In this document: piece by piece, positions 16,879 through 28,032 of the stretch
Position numbering within the stretch: position 1 is the first letter of the stretch
How the letters are laid out: the number at the start of each line of letters is the position of its first letter
From: an uncultured Anaerolineae bacterium
Lineage (GTDB): Bacteria; Chloroflexota; Anaerolineae; Anaerolineales; Villigracilaceae
DNA: 64,000 bases
NCBI GenBank assembly: GCA_903875215.1
Contig: CAIQVH010000025.1
Coordinates: 24,439 to 88,438, forward strand
Direction of reading: 5' to 3'
Translations under genes and position numbers: made by a program
The notes under the pieces: generated by a model
What the model saw: only the letters and a program-made list of their open reading frames with translations
Told to the model about the DNA's origin: nothing
Databases searched by the model: none

Positions 16879-19032
16879 TCACTGCACTTTTTGAATGCGC
16901 AGCACCCGGCTCTGCAAGTTCTTCAACTCCACCTTCAGCCCCACCTCCATCCACGCCAGGCCCGAACGCGGCTCGCCGCAGCCTTCCACCGTGTACAGCG
17001 CCTCGGGCTCCAGTCCGCGCAAATGGATCTGGGGAATATTGAACTTTTCGGGCGTATGGACGCGGAACACGAACAGGACGCCTTCGGCTTGATCCTGGCT
17101 GACGTATTGCAGCGCCGAAACAGCATTTTTCTGCGCCGAAAGCAGACGATACTGCACCCCCAACTGCACCACCGGGCGAATTTGCTGATACTGGCGGATG
17201 CATTCTGCCGCCAACTCGCGCTCCGAGTCACTCCATTTAATCAGGTTGCCGCCCACCCCCAGCGCCCCGCACATGCTGACGTGGAAGCGGAACTCAAGCG
17301 GCACAAAGCCCTCGTTCCAATCCGTCACCCAGGCCTCCATCGTGATGGCGGGCATATACTGCGAATATCCTTCCTGAATATGCAGGCGCGCCGTTGCTTC
17401 GGTGTTATCGCTGATCCAGACCTGGTCAGCCAGGCGCAAAATGCCGTAATCGGCGCGCCCGCCGCCGCTGGCGCAGCTCTGCCAGATCACATCCGGGTGC
17501 CGCTGGCGCAGCTCACCCCACACGCGGTACACGCCCCACACGTAACGCACCCACAACTCGCGCTGATCGCCGGGCGCATCCGGCCAGCCGGGTTCGCTGG
17601 CGGCGCGGTTCATGTCCCACTTGATAAATGAAATCTTGTTTTCAGTCAGCAGTTTATCCAGCACGCCCAGGATGTAATCCTGCACGTCCGTCCGCGCCAT
17701 GTTCAGAATCAACTGGTTGCGGCTCTCGGTGCGCGCGCGGGTCGGAAAGTGAATGACCCACTCGGGATGGGCACGGTACAGATCGCTATCCGGGTTGACC
17801 ATCTCCGGCTCGACCCACAGGCCAAAATCCATGCCCAGGCTGTTGACCTTTTCAATCAGCCCGCCCAATCCATTGGGGAATTTTTTCTGATCCGGCCACC
17901 AGTCGCCCAGCCCGGCGTTATCCCAGTTGCGGTTGTGGAACCAGCCATCGTCCATCACAAACAGCTCGATACCCATTTTGGCGGCAATCTCGGCCAGCGC
18001 GGATTGGGAGGCCTCGTCCACATCGAACAAAGTCGCCTCCCACGAGTTGTACAGGATTTTGTGCGGAACCTGACCATGCGGCAGAATCTCGTCCCGCACA
18101 TAGGCCTGCAGCTGGCGGCTGGCTCCGCCAAATCCGTTTTGGGTGTAGCCGGAAATGGCCGCCGGGGTGATGAGCGGCTCGCCGGGCTGCAGCTTCCAGC
18201 CAAAATCCCAGTCATTCAGGCCAATACTGACGCGCGTCGAGGCAAATTCGGTCACTTCGGCGCTGATGCGGAAGTTGCCGCTCCAGGCCAGCGTGCCAAA
18301 CCAGACCTCGCCCGCGTCTTCGCTGGCGGCGCGGTCAATGGCAAACCAGGGCGCGGCGCGGTGGCTGGGAATCAGGCGGCGGCTTTCGATGGTTTTCAGG
18401 CCGGGCGTAAGCGGCTCACGCCACAGGTTGAACTCATCCACGTGGCGGCCAACCATGTGGGTCAGGGAATAATCATCGCCGGGGGGCAGAGTCCATTTGG
18501 CCGAGAAAATCCGCTCAACGTGGATCGGCTCGCTGCCCAGGTTTTCGAGCGTCACCCAGCGTTCGATCAGGTCATAATCCGGGTGAGGGCGGTAGTGCAG
18601 GGTGACGGTCAGCGGGTAGTAAACGTCTTGTAAACGGATGGCAAGCTCGCCCTCACCTCCGGCCCCTCTCCCGTTGGGAGAGGGGGGCAGACTCCCTTCC
18701 CCCATTGGGGGAAGGGCTGGGGATGAGGGTTGAATGGAAAAATCGACAAAGCGCAAAACCACATCGCGCACTTGATCCGCAAAAGTGACCTTGAGACACG
18801 GGTCAATGTACTTGGTGCCCGCGTAGCCGGGAAATTCCTCGGGGATGAAGTGATCGAAGCCATCCGTCGAGGCAAACCCGGCCGGGTCGGCGGGGATGGG
18901 ATAATCGGCCAGGCGCGGCAGGCGTGCGCCCCAATAGTGATGGGTGAGCAGCCCGGCGCTGTTGAGGCCGAAGGCGTAGGCGGTATGTTGGGTTTCGAGC
19001 ACCCAGCGGTTGGGGGAGGTGTGAATGGGCAT
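16879..19032 (-). CDS. GH36 alpha-galactosidase, with an in-frame repeat insertion
   Basis: 717 aa, the usual size of bacterial GH36 enzymes that remove terminal alpha-galactose from raffinose-type sugars or galactomannan. An N-terminal beta-supersandwich precedes the TIM barrel: VMDDGWFHNRN, GLWVEPEMVNPDSDLYR, FIKWDMNR (nucleophile Asp), SCASGGGRAD and WISDNTEA (acid/base Asp). There is no signal peptide, so it is cytoplasmic. Residues about 104-131 (Pro/Gly-rich, SPALPPMGEG...PNGRGAGGEGE) are not part of the fold; they are encoded by a palindromic repeat inserted in frame in the N-terminal domain. It is the last glycosidase of the minus-strand carbohydrate region. Confidence 0.9.
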   Translation of the reverse strand: MPIHTSPNRWVLETQHTAYAFGLNSAGLLTHHYWGARLPRLADYPIPADPAGFASTDGFDHFIPEEFPGYAGTKYIDPCLKVTFADQVRDVVLRFVDFSIQPSSPALPPMGEGSLPPSPNGRGAGGEGELAIRLQDVYYPLTVTLHYRPHPDYDLIERWVTLENLGSEPIHVERIFSAKWTLPPGDDYSLTHMVGRHVDEFNLWREPLTPGLKTIESRRLIPSHRAAPWFAIDRAASEDAGEVWFGTLAWSGNFRISAEVTEFASTRVSIGLNDWDFGWKLQPGEPLITPAAISGYTQNGFGGASRQLQAYVRDEILPHGQVPHKILYNSWEATLFDVDEASQSALAEIAAKMGIELFVMDDGWFHNRNWDNAGLGDWWPDQKKFPNGLGGLIEKVNSLGMDFGLWVEPEMVNPDSDLYRAHPEWVIHFPTRARTESRNQLILNMARTDVQDYILGVLDKLLTENKISFIKWDMNRAASEPGWPDAPGDQRELWVRYVWGVYRVWGELRQRHPDVIWQSCASGGGRADYGILRLADQVWISDNTEATARLHIQEGYSQYMPAITMEAWVTDWNEGFVPLEFRFHVSMCGALGVGGNLIKWSDSERELAAECIRQYQQIRPVVQLGVQYRLLSAQKNAVSALQYVSQDQAEGVLFVFRVHTPEKFNIPQIHLRGLEPEALYTVEGCGEPRSGLAWMEVGLKVELKNLQSRVLRIQKVQ
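18648..18731. repeat. Dispersed palindromic element inside the GH36 gene
   Basis: Two adjacent hairpins: CCCCTCTCCC/GGGAGAGGGG (18663-18685, loop GTT) and CCCTTCCCCC/GGGGGAAGGG (18694-18716, loop ATT), flanked by CCCTCACC and GGGATGAGG. This is normally an intergenic repeat type; here it adds about 28 codons without a stop or frameshift. Confidence 0.75.
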
Positions 19033-19193
19033 GGGAAATCCTCGAGGATAGTTTCATCCCGGCGTAATCATAAATCGTGCAGACGCGCCGGGAGGCTGCG
19101 CCTGGGAGTTTTGAGTGGAACCAGATAACCGGAGTGCCTGTTATCTGGTTCTTTGTTTTTTCCGCATCTCAGAACATGGGATGACTGGTTTTC

Positions 19194-20465
19194 TTATTTG
19201 CCGCGCAATTCATCGGCGGCTTTGTGCAGTTCGGCGGCATTCTTCTGAATTTTCTTGACAGCCTTGACAGCATCATCCACGCCTTGGGGGCCGCAGCGAA
19301 AAACGGCCTCATCCAGCCAGACGGCTTCGTGTTCGCAGGCGCGTGTCGCTTCGGGCAGGTTCATGTTCTTGAAGTCAAAATACTGCGGGAAAGCGCTCGG
19401 CACAGCCAGTTTCGATTTTTGTGGCTGGAACAGACTGTAATTGTGCATGGCTTCGTAGCCAACCCAGCAATCGATGCCTTCCGCGTCAAGCGCCGCGCAA
19501 AGAACATCGTGCTCCACGCCAAAATCAGCGGGGTTGATGGCGAACACATAACGGTAGAACGAGCGGGTGGTGTGGCGCTCATCGCGTTTCAGCACACGCA
19601 CACCGGGGATTTCGCTCAGGGCTTCATCCATGTAAGCCGCCATGGCTTCGCGCTGCCGGGCCTGCTCAGGGAAGCGCTCAATACCGACCAGCGCCAGGGC
19701 AGCCGCAATTTCGCTCAGGCGGAAGTTTCCGCCGACCTGGAATTCCAGCGAGTAGTCTTCTTCGCCGCCGCCCAGAGCATGAGGACGGCCGCAGTCGATG
19801 ATGCTGGCGGCCTTGGCAGCCAGTTCGAGTGTTTTGCAGAGCAGGATGCCGCCCTCGCCGGTGGTCAGAGTCTTCGAGGATTGCAGCGAGAATGAGCCGA
19901 AATGCCCGATCGTCCCGGCGCCCATCCCCTGCCACCTGGCGCCATGAGCATGAGCGCAATCTTCGATCACAACCAGGTGATATTTTTCGGCCAGCACCAT
20001 GATCGCATCCATATCGGCCATGTTCGAGCCAAGGTGCACCGGGATGATGGCCTTCGTCTTTGAAGTAATGGCTTTTTCTGCAGCACGGGGATCGAGGCAG
20101 TAAGTGTTCGGGTCCACATCCACGATGACGGGAACAGCACCAGCCGCCATCGGAGCGGAAGCAGTGGCCTGGAAAGTGTACGCCGGGACGATGACTTCAT
20201 CCCCCCAGCCGATGCCGGCCGCCCTTAAAGCCACTTCCATCGTCACTGTACCATTCGCCATCGGAACAGCGTAACCACCGCCCTGCATCTCGGCGAACTT
20301 TTGGGCCAGTTCAGCAGTTTTGGGGCCAGGATACGGATATCCGCCCCAGCGCCCGCTTTTGATGACTTCGGCCACGGCGTCGATATCCCGCTGATCCCAA
20401 ACCGGCCACGGTGGATATGATTCGGCGCGGGATTTTGGCCCGCCAAGAATGGCTAATTCTGACAT
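19194..20465 (-). CDS. DegT/DnrJ/EryC1/StrS-family PLP aminotransferase
   Basis: 423-aa sugar or cyclitol aminotransferase. Conserved features: ALRAAGIGWGDEVIVPAYT, VVIEDCAHAHGARW (PLP-binding Asp and His), and FSLQSSKTLTTGEGG with the PLP Lys. The opening ELAILGGPKSRAESYPPWPVW and SGRWGGYPYPG resemble the subgroup of AHBA synthase and scyllo-inosose aminotransferases. Substrate remains open: a keto-sugar or keto-inositol would suit the adjacent Gfo/Idh enzyme. AAAGGAG stands 8 nt before ATG at 20465. It follows GH4 by 13 nt and is probably the last gene of the GH1-to-DegT operon. Confidence 0.82.
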   Translation of the reverse strand: MSELAILGGPKSRAESYPPWPVWDQRDIDAVAEVIKSGRWGGYPYPGPKTAELAQKFAEMQGGGYAVPMANGTVTMEVALRAAGIGWGDEVIVPAYTFQATASAPMAAGAVPVIVDVDPNTYCLDPRAAEKAITSKTKAIIPVHLGSNMADMDAIMVLAEKYHLVVIEDCAHAHGARWQGMGAGTIGHFGSFSLQSSKTLTTGEGGILLCKTLELAAKAASIIDCGRPHALGGGEEDYSLEFQVGGNFRLSEIAAALALVGIERFPEQARQREAMAAYMDEALSEIPGVRVLKRDERHTTRSFYRYVFAINPADFGVEHDVLCAALDAEGIDCWVGYEAMHNYSLFQPQKSKLAVPSAFPQYFDFKNMNLPEATRACEHEAVWLDEAVFRCGPQGVDDAVKAVKKIQKNAAELHKAADELRGK

Positions 20466-20478
20466 AGGTAAATCTCCT

Positions 20479-21825
20479 TTAATTTTCGAAAAATCTCGGC
20501 AAGTATTGCCGGTTGGCATCGAGTAATTCTTTTAACATTTGCCTGGCCTGCGAGAGGGTCAAGCGGCTGGAAAGCGGATCGCCAAGCAGCACCTGCAAGG
20601 CCAGATCCCAACTACCCGTCAGGGCGGCTTCGACGGTCATTTCCTGCTGGCGAACATGGTGTTCCAGCACGTTCTGGAGCCCGACGGGAAGTTCGCCCGT
20701 TGTCATGGCGCTCACACCAGTCGAGTCAATCACGCCAAAGGTTTCCACAATGGCCCCGTCTGGCAGGTTGGCAATTTGACCAGCGTTTGGCAGGTTCATA
20801 ATGCCGACATATTCTTCACCGCTGGCCACCGCCCGCAGGATTTTATTGGCGGCCTCGGTGGATTCGGCGCGCATAAACGGTTCCAATGGCAGTTCTCCAC
20901 GCAAAGCCAAGTCGATCTGCTGTTTGTCCTCAGCTTCGAGGGCCTGGCGGTCGGCAATGCTGGTCAGGCGCAGGCCGTACTCTGCGCCCCAGCCAGTGGC
21001 TTCGTTGATAAAATGCGGGAAAAACTCGGCAATATGGCGGTCACCTGCAGCGGGCAAGGCGCCATACACCTGAAACAGAGCGGCCTTGACCCGCGCCCGG
21101 TCAACAAACACCGAGGTATCATCTGCGTCAACAACCATCTCACCACTCAAGATTTTTTCTACCAGCGCAGGGATTTCGTCCCAAACCCGGCGCCCGCCAG
21201 CATACAAATCGGTCAGCCAGATCAGGTGATTGACTCCGGCCACCCTGGCCTGGATCTGCCCCGCTTCAATCCCAAAAATCTGCGCCAGCTTCTCACGCAC
21301 ACCAATCCACTCATGACACAGGCCGACCGTACGATTTGGGATACTACGGGTCAGGCACAGCGCCCTGGTCAGGGTGGTCATCGGGTTGGTATAGTTCAGA
21401 AACAGGGCATTCGGGCAGAGTTCATTCACTTTTTCTGCAATCTGCACCACCACCGGGATATTTCTCAAGGCGCGCGCCAACCCGCCGGGGCCGGTGGTAT
21501 CGCCCACCGCCTGGCGAATGCCAAAGCGGGCCGGGATCTCCAGGTCGGGGCGCATCGCTTCCAGCCGCCCGGTGGTAATAGTCAGGATGACGTAATCCGC
21601 ATCCCGCAGAGCTTCCTCCAACACCAGCGTTTTCTCCAGCTGGTAATCCAACCGAAAATCGGCGCACATCTTTTGTGCCAGCGCAAATACCCGTTCCAAC
21701 CGTTCGGGCAGAATATCGTGCAAAACAATGGTCGCGCCGCGTAATTCAGGCGTGATGAAAAAATCGCGCAAGAAAGTCGGCCCCCAGGAATAAGAGCCGC
21801 CGCCGATGATGGTGATTTTGGTCAT
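20479..21825 (-). CDS. GH4 family NAD-dependent glycosidase
   Basis: 448 aa. GH4 enzymes cleave glycosides by an NAD+ and Mn2+-dependent redox-elimination path. Seen: Rossmann start ITIIGGGSYSWGPTFLRDF, FLNYTNPMTTLT, the metal Cys in GLCHEW and the metal His in GVNHLIW. The tetrapeptide CHEW is closest to the CHEV group (alpha-glucosidase) but ends in Trp, so specificity (alpha-glucoside, galactoside or uronide) is uncertain. Start overlaps the preceding stop by 4 nt (ATGA), indicating translational coupling with the ceramidase-fold gene. Confidence 0.85.
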   Translation of the reverse strand: MTKITIIGGGSYSWGPTFLRDFFITPELRGATIVLHDILPERLERVFALAQKMCADFRLDYQLEKTLVLEEALRDADYVILTITTGRLEAMRPDLEIPARFGIRQAVGDTTGPGGLARALRNIPVVVQIAEKVNELCPNALFLNYTNPMTTLTRALCLTRSIPNRTVGLCHEWIGVREKLAQIFGIEAGQIQARVAGVNHLIWLTDLYAGGRRVWDEIPALVEKILSGEMVVDADDTSVFVDRARVKAALFQVYGALPAAGDRHIAEFFPHFINEATGWGAEYGLRLTSIADRQALEAEDKQQIDLALRGELPLEPFMRAESTEAANKILRAVASGEEYVGIMNLPNAGQIANLPDGAIVETFGVIDSTGVSAMTTGELPVGLQNVLEHHVRQQEMTVEAALTGSWDLALQVLLGDPLSSRLTLSQARQMLKELLDANRQYLPRFFEN

Positions 21826-22994
21826 AACAAGCCTTTTACAGCTCTCATCACCCTGGGCCCAATTTCCTTGCCGATGGAATTGGTTTCTTCGTAATGCTGA
21901 CCGGGCTTGAAAGGATTCCAGGGATATTTAAAATCCTCGGCTGGCAGGATGTACCCGAACCAGCCATTTGCCAGCCCGATCACCCCCGCCACCCGCGCGC
22001 CTGCTCCCAGGCAACGAGCCTTGATTTCCAGCCCAAGCTTTGGCAGCAATTCCCCCGGCACCGTTGCCAGCCACAGGTCGCCGATTTTGATCAGGTTGAC
22101 TTCGCTGTTCACGTTCCCCTGCTGGTCGCGCACATCAGGCAATAACTTGCGCCAAAAGGCGAATTTATACAACGGATTGGTCAATTTTGCCCCGAATCTG
22201 GCTTTCTGAATGGAAATGTCCTCGGCTGGCATGACTTCTGCGAGTTCGAACGTTTCCAGGCCGGCATGCGCCAGGGCAAGTCCCATTTCCTGGCATTCTT
22301 CAAAGGAATGATCGACCACATCCGGGGTCATCATCCCGCCCAGCGCACCGGAGAAGAAAATGCAAGGTGCGCCCGTCCGCTGTTCGACCCGCGCGCAGAG
22401 AACCCCGGGATAATCGCTGGTGATGTGCGGGTTATGCTCCCACAGCACTTCAGGGTGACAGGGGAAATTGAATAATGATGCCAACGGCCGGCCATCTGCG
22501 CCCAGAAACTGCAAAACGGTTAATTCTTCATCCAGAATTTCCGGGTTGCGGGCGTTTTTTACGACCCCGCGCACAAACACCGATCCGCTTTTGAAGCTGG
22601 AGACCGGTTGCAGAGCATGAATCGCGCCGAGCAGGGTATCTGCCACCTTTTGGCGGAGTTCCGTCAGATAGGCTTCATCCACGCCGCGAGTTTTGTCATC
22701 TGGCCCCCACAGCCCGGCTGTATCCGGGCCATGATGGGTATGGGTGGCGGCGATGACGATCTGCAGGTCGGGTCGGTTGACCTGGCGAATGATCTGTTCG
22801 ACATCCGGGGTGAAGAGCCCGATCAGATCTACGGAACAAAGGATCAGGGTCGTTTGTTCCGTGGAAACGGCCAGGGCGCGGGCAAACAAATCGTCGTGGA
22901 CGGATTCTGCGCGGCGGTTGTGTCCAAATCCCGCCAGGTAGACGAGGCTTTTCAGCGAGGGGGTGATGACGGTTTGGGCGTATCCAATTTTCAT
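21822..22994 (-). CDS. Neutral/alkaline ceramidase-fold hydrolase
   Basis: 390 aa, about the size of the N-terminal catalytic domain of neutral ceramidase alone. MKIGYAQTVITP is the typical start (g.a...iTP), ATHTHHGPD matches the zinc motif THTHSGP, and NFPCHPEVLW and SGALGGMMTP match later ligand and active-site stretches. Known ceramidases cleave N-acyl sphingosine; bacterial relatives in sugar operons are uncharacterised. No signal peptide, so the substrate is cytoplasmic and a true ceramide is unlikely. Coupled to GH4 by a 4-nt overlap. Confidence 0.75.
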   Translation of the reverse strand: MKIGYAQTVITPSLKSLVYLAGFGHNRRAESVHDDLFARALAVSTEQTTLILCSVDLIGLFTPDVEQIIRQVNRPDLQIVIAATHTHHGPDTAGLWGPDDKTRGVDEAYLTELRQKVADTLLGAIHALQPVSSFKSGSVFVRGVVKNARNPEILDEELTVLQFLGADGRPLASLFNFPCHPEVLWEHNPHITSDYPGVLCARVEQRTGAPCIFFSGALGGMMTPDVVDHSFEECQEMGLALAHAGLETFELAEVMPAEDISIQKARFGAKLTNPLYKFAFWRKLLPDVRDQQGNVNSEVNLIKIGDLWLATVPGELLPKLGLEIKARCLGAGARVAGVIGLANGWFGYILPAEDFKYPWNPFKPGQHYEETNSIGKEIGPRVMRAVKGLL

Positions 22995-23122
22995 GGTGCG
23001 AACTCCTCTGCGTTCTCAATTCTCCGTGCGCAGGCGATGCAGCCTTCGAAACCGGCCTGTGCTCAGGCTGGTGAGTGCAAATATGATTCAGGTCTTGGTG
23101 CTGGTCTGAAATTCGGGAGGGG

Positions 23123-24097
23123 TCATCTGAGCGCCGCTTTCTGGATGAGGTCATCCTCCCACTGCAGTTCGTCGGAATTGGGTATGCGCCCTTCGCGTTC
23201 CATCGCTTCGAGGACCTGGCTCATGCCCTGCTGCAAGGTGACCTGCGGCTGGAATTCAGGCACATCACGGAAGAGTTTTTCGGAGGAGTAGTAGATGTGG
23301 TGGGCGAAAATTTCCTCGCAAATGCCAAAATCGGGGACCTTGAGCCGCTTCAGGGTCTCAAAGGGAACGCCAACCAGCCGGGTTTCCTTTCCCAGGATTT
23401 TCCCGGCCAGGCGGTGATAATCTGCCCAGGTGGTGTAACCGCGGTTGACGGCGTTGTAGGTCTGGCCGAGGGTGTGTTCTTTGCCAATCACGCCGACAAA
23501 GGCGCGGGCAATGTCATCCACATGCAGGTGCTGGTGCAAGGCATTACCATCGCCGCAGACCAGGATGGGTTTGCCCTTGCGGATGCGGTCAATCCACTGG
23601 AAATCCCAGCAGACCTGGCGCACCATGCCCTGCACCGGGCCATAGGTGGTGGAAGGCTTGAGGATCACGACGGGGAATTTTTCGGTGTGCCAGGCGGCCA
23701 GGTAGAGATCATCGGCGGCGGCTTTGTTGCGTCCGTAGCCGGTGATGGGGCGCAGGGGATGAGTTTCATCGGCGGGGAAATAATCGTATTGGATGCCGTA
23801 AGTGCATACAGTGGAAGTCTGCACGAACCAACCCACGCCCCGGAAAGCGCGCACCGAGGAAGCGGCATCTTCGGCGCTGAAACAGATCATGTCAATGGCC
23901 GCGTCGAATTTTTCAGCCTGCATCAGGCTCTCGAAACGGGAACGATCGTTGCGGTCGATTTGTATCAGCCGCGCACCCGGGTGAATGGAGCGGGATTCGC
24001 CACGGTTGGCGCACACTACCTCGTGGCCTTTTTCCAAAAGAAGTTTGACAATAGGCTGGCTGATGTTACCGCTGCCGCCGACGATACCGATTTTCAT
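23123..24097 (-). CDS. NAD-dependent epimerase/dehydratase (extended SDR)
   Basis: 324 aa. N-terminal MKIGIVGGSGNISQPIVKLLL gives the G-x-x-G-x-x-x dinucleotide motif; INRN-like ANRGES follows; the STVCTYG...YGRNKAAAD stretch supplies Thr/Tyr-x3-Lys (YGRNK), and VVILKPSTTYGP and HVDDIARAFVG are typical of the extended SDR family acting on sugars or nucleotide sugars. AGGAGA precedes ATG at 24097. It lies 88 nt after the Gfo/Idh gene and 128 nt before the ceramidase-fold gene in the same direction. The exact reaction is unknown. Confidence 0.8.
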   Translation of the reverse strand: MKIGIVGGSGNISQPIVKLLLEKGHEVVCANRGESRSIHPGARLIQIDRNDRSRFESLMQAEKFDAAIDMICFSAEDAASSVRAFRGVGWFVQTSTVCTYGIQYDYFPADETHPLRPITGYGRNKAAADDLYLAAWHTEKFPVVILKPSTTYGPVQGMVRQVCWDFQWIDRIRKGKPILVCGDGNALHQHLHVDDIARAFVGVIGKEHTLGQTYNAVNRGYTTWADYHRLAGKILGKETRLVGVPFETLKRLKVPDFGICEEIFAHHIYYSSEKLFRDVPEFQPQVTLQQGMSQVLEAMEREGRIPNSDELQWEDDLIQKAALR

Positions 24098-24185
24098 AAG
24101 GTCTCCTGAATGGCGCAATGCAGCACCTTGAGCGCTGCGCTCAAAAAACGAATGTCATTGTAACGCGGCTGGATGGTCTCCCGGG

Positions 24186-25184
24186 TCATTGGAAGTGCAC
24201 CGCCAGCCCGGTGCGGCTCGACTCGTAGGCCGCCTGGACAATTTTCATATTCACCAGACCTTCCAACCCGCCGGGAACCGGAGTCTGGTCAGACTGAATG
24301 CAGGCCAGAAAATAAGCCATTTGCGCATCGTACATGCTTTGCGGACAATGCTCCTTGCGCGGGAACTTGAAGCCGGATTTGACTTCATCCACCTTTTGCG
24401 CTGCGTCATTGGGGAGCAGCAGGCGTGTCGGAAACAGCTGGCCGAACCCTTTTTCGCCGTAAAGCTGGGTCCCGGCTTCCGGGCCGTCGCTATAGGGCTG
24501 CCACCAGCCCGACTCTATGTAGGAGGTTGTGCCGTTGTCCCATTCCACCAGGATTACGCCGGTATCGTCGACATCATAATCCTTGTAATGCGTACCGATT
24601 TTGGCATACACACTCACCGGCTGCGGGTCACCGAGCAGGTAACGGGCCGTATCCAACGCATGAATGCCCATATCGGCCAGCGCGCCTCCACCGGCCAGCG
24701 CCTTCTGGGTGAACCAGCCGGCCGGGCCCCAGTTGGAGTGCACCCCATAGCCTTTGGTGCGGATGATTTTTCCCAGCCGCGCGGCCTGCGCTTTGAGCCA
24801 GTTCACATCCTGGTCAAAACGCCAACAATGCGCCACCATCAATTTTGCGCCGCTTTTGGCACTGGCCGCCAGCATTTTTTCAGCCTCAGCGACGCTCATG
24901 GCCATGGGCTTTTCCACCAGCACGTGCACCCCGGCCTGCAATGCGGCAATAGCCTGCGGCGCGTGCAAAAAGTTTGGCGTACCAATCACCAGCGCATCCA
25001 CGCCGCCCGCCGCAAGCATCTGCTCCACAGTTTCATATTGCTGCTTGATGCGGAACTTTTTGCCAAACGGCACGACTTTCTCGACAAACTTTTCAGCCAC
25101 CGCGGCCAACTCCGCACCGTTGTTGCGCGCGGCCTGGGCATGAATATTGATAATGTACCCGGCTCCAGCAAATCCAATTTTCAT
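24186..25184 (-). CDS. Gfo/Idh/MocA-family oxidoreductase
   Basis: 332-aa NAD(P)-dependent dehydrogenase. Rossmann start MKIGFAGAGYI, VIGTPNFLHAPQAIAAL and the catalytic-Lys motif VEKPMA, then the C-terminal sheet domain with GGALADMGIHALDTARYLLG (His probably catalytic). Members oxidise sugars, inositols or keto-sugars; next to a DegT aminotransferase the family often supplies the keto substrate. Its ATG overlaps the preceding stop by 4 nt. Confidence 0.85.
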   Translation of the reverse strand: MKIGFAGAGYIINIHAQAARNNGAELAAVAEKFVEKVVPFGKKFRIKQQYETVEQMLAAGGVDALVIGTPNFLHAPQAIAALQAGVHVLVEKPMAMSVAEAEKMLAASAKSGAKLMVAHCWRFDQDVNWLKAQAARLGKIIRTKGYGVHSNWGPAGWFTQKALAGGGALADMGIHALDTARYLLGDPQPVSVYAKIGTHYKDYDVDDTGVILVEWDNGTTSYIESGWWQPYSDGPEAGTQLYGEKGFGQLFPTRLLLPNDAAQKVDEVKSGFKFPRKEHCPQSMYDAQMAYFLACIQSDQTPVPGGLEGLVNMKIVQAAYESSRTGLAVHFQ

Positions 25185-26145
25185 CGCTCCTCCAGTGTGT
25201 GCGCCAGCCCAAAGGCCAGACCGTGCTTTTTACAATAGGATGGCAGATTCTTGAGGGTTTTCGCCGTTAAATCGGCCGGAATTCGATCGAGCGGGATGCG
25301 ACAGGCCCTCAGCGCAGATTCATACCGTTCTGTAGCCTGTCCCTGCAACCGGGACATAAGCATAATCCCTGGCCCCACCAAATCGCCATGCGGCCAGCCG
25401 TGACCGGTGTAGTTTTCGGCACAATAAGCAAAATAATGCTCACTGCCTTCCTCCGGGCGGGCATGTCCCACCTGGTTGCAGAGCTGCACTTCCATCGCCA
25501 GGCAATCGTAAAGCGTTTTCAGCCCTTCCTGGTCGCCGCGCCCGGCCGCCGCGGCACAATCGAGCACTCCATTCAGGATGCTCTGGGCGTTTTCATACAC
25601 CCAGGGGATAAATTCCATCCCAGGTGGGTTTTGGCCACGCTCGTGGGCGAACTTCCAATCCCACGAACCGGTGGCAATCGACATCACATCGGTAATCCCG
25701 GCGGCGCGGATGTGCGCCGGGGCGGCAGCAATCACGTCAAGGTCGAGGATAAGAGTTTCAGGGACTTTGGTTTCGATGTAATAGACACAGCCATCGCGGC
25801 GGATGCCGGATGCGGCAGTGATGAAAGCGTCCACCGAGAGGGCGGTCGGCAGCACGGTCAGCGGCAGATTTAATTTCCGGGCCATGTACTTGGCTGCATC
25901 AGCCGTCAACCCGCCGCCAACGGCGTAGACAATTTCCATTTCTGGAGTGCTGCTGGACGATAGAAGGAGGTCCCAGGCTGCGGGGGTTGCTTCGGTCACG
26001 TCGAGCATGGCAACCACATTCAGCCCGCGTAAGTGTCCTTTCACGGCATTCCAGGCCGGCGTGGAGGTGATCAGCAGGGCAGGACGTTTTTCATCGACTT
26101 CAGAGAAAGGCATGAGATGCACGAGAGGAAGGTTTGGTAATTTGT

Positions 26146-26149
<4 letters not shown>
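25181..26149 (-). CDS. Glycerol-1-phosphate dehydrogenase-like (iron-dependent alcohol dehydrogenase fold)
   Basis: 322 aa. YAVGGGLTADAAKYMARKLNLPLTVLPTALSVDAF matches the NAD-binding glycine-rich segment and the T-x-x-S-x-D motif of the glycerol / G1P dehydrogenase group; AGITDVMSIATGSWDWK resembles AraM/EgsA (metal Asp), and EHYFAY and GHGWPHGD supply the two metal His. Bacterial AraM makes sn-glycerol-1-phosphate, but a sugar-alcohol or keto-sugar substrate is as likely in this operon. Overlaps both neighbours by 4 nt. Confidence 0.75.
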
Positions 26150-27890
<1,741 letters not shown>

Positions 27891-28032
27891 TCACATCGCG
27901 TGAAGACCACGGCCCGGGTGACGGAAAACAGGTATGGCAGTGAGTGCTTCAGGATCATCCATCTAATGAATATCCAGGTGGCAGCGCGGCGTCGGCATTC
28001 AGCGCTGGTTCGCGCTGGGAGACGAGGATCGT

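Noticed and set aside
16787..17203. N-terminal extension of the membrane protein ending at 16181
   Set aside because: The extension is out-of-frame GH36 sequence; the Shine-Dalgarno AAGGAG fits ATG 16786.
20539..21744. 401-codon plus-strand ORF
   Set aside because: Exact antisense of the GH4 gene, with no ribosome site and no protein-like motifs; high GC makes long antisense frames common here.
24189..25238. 349-codon plus-strand ORF
   Set aside because: Antisense of the Gfo/Idh gene with its EKP and GIH motifs.
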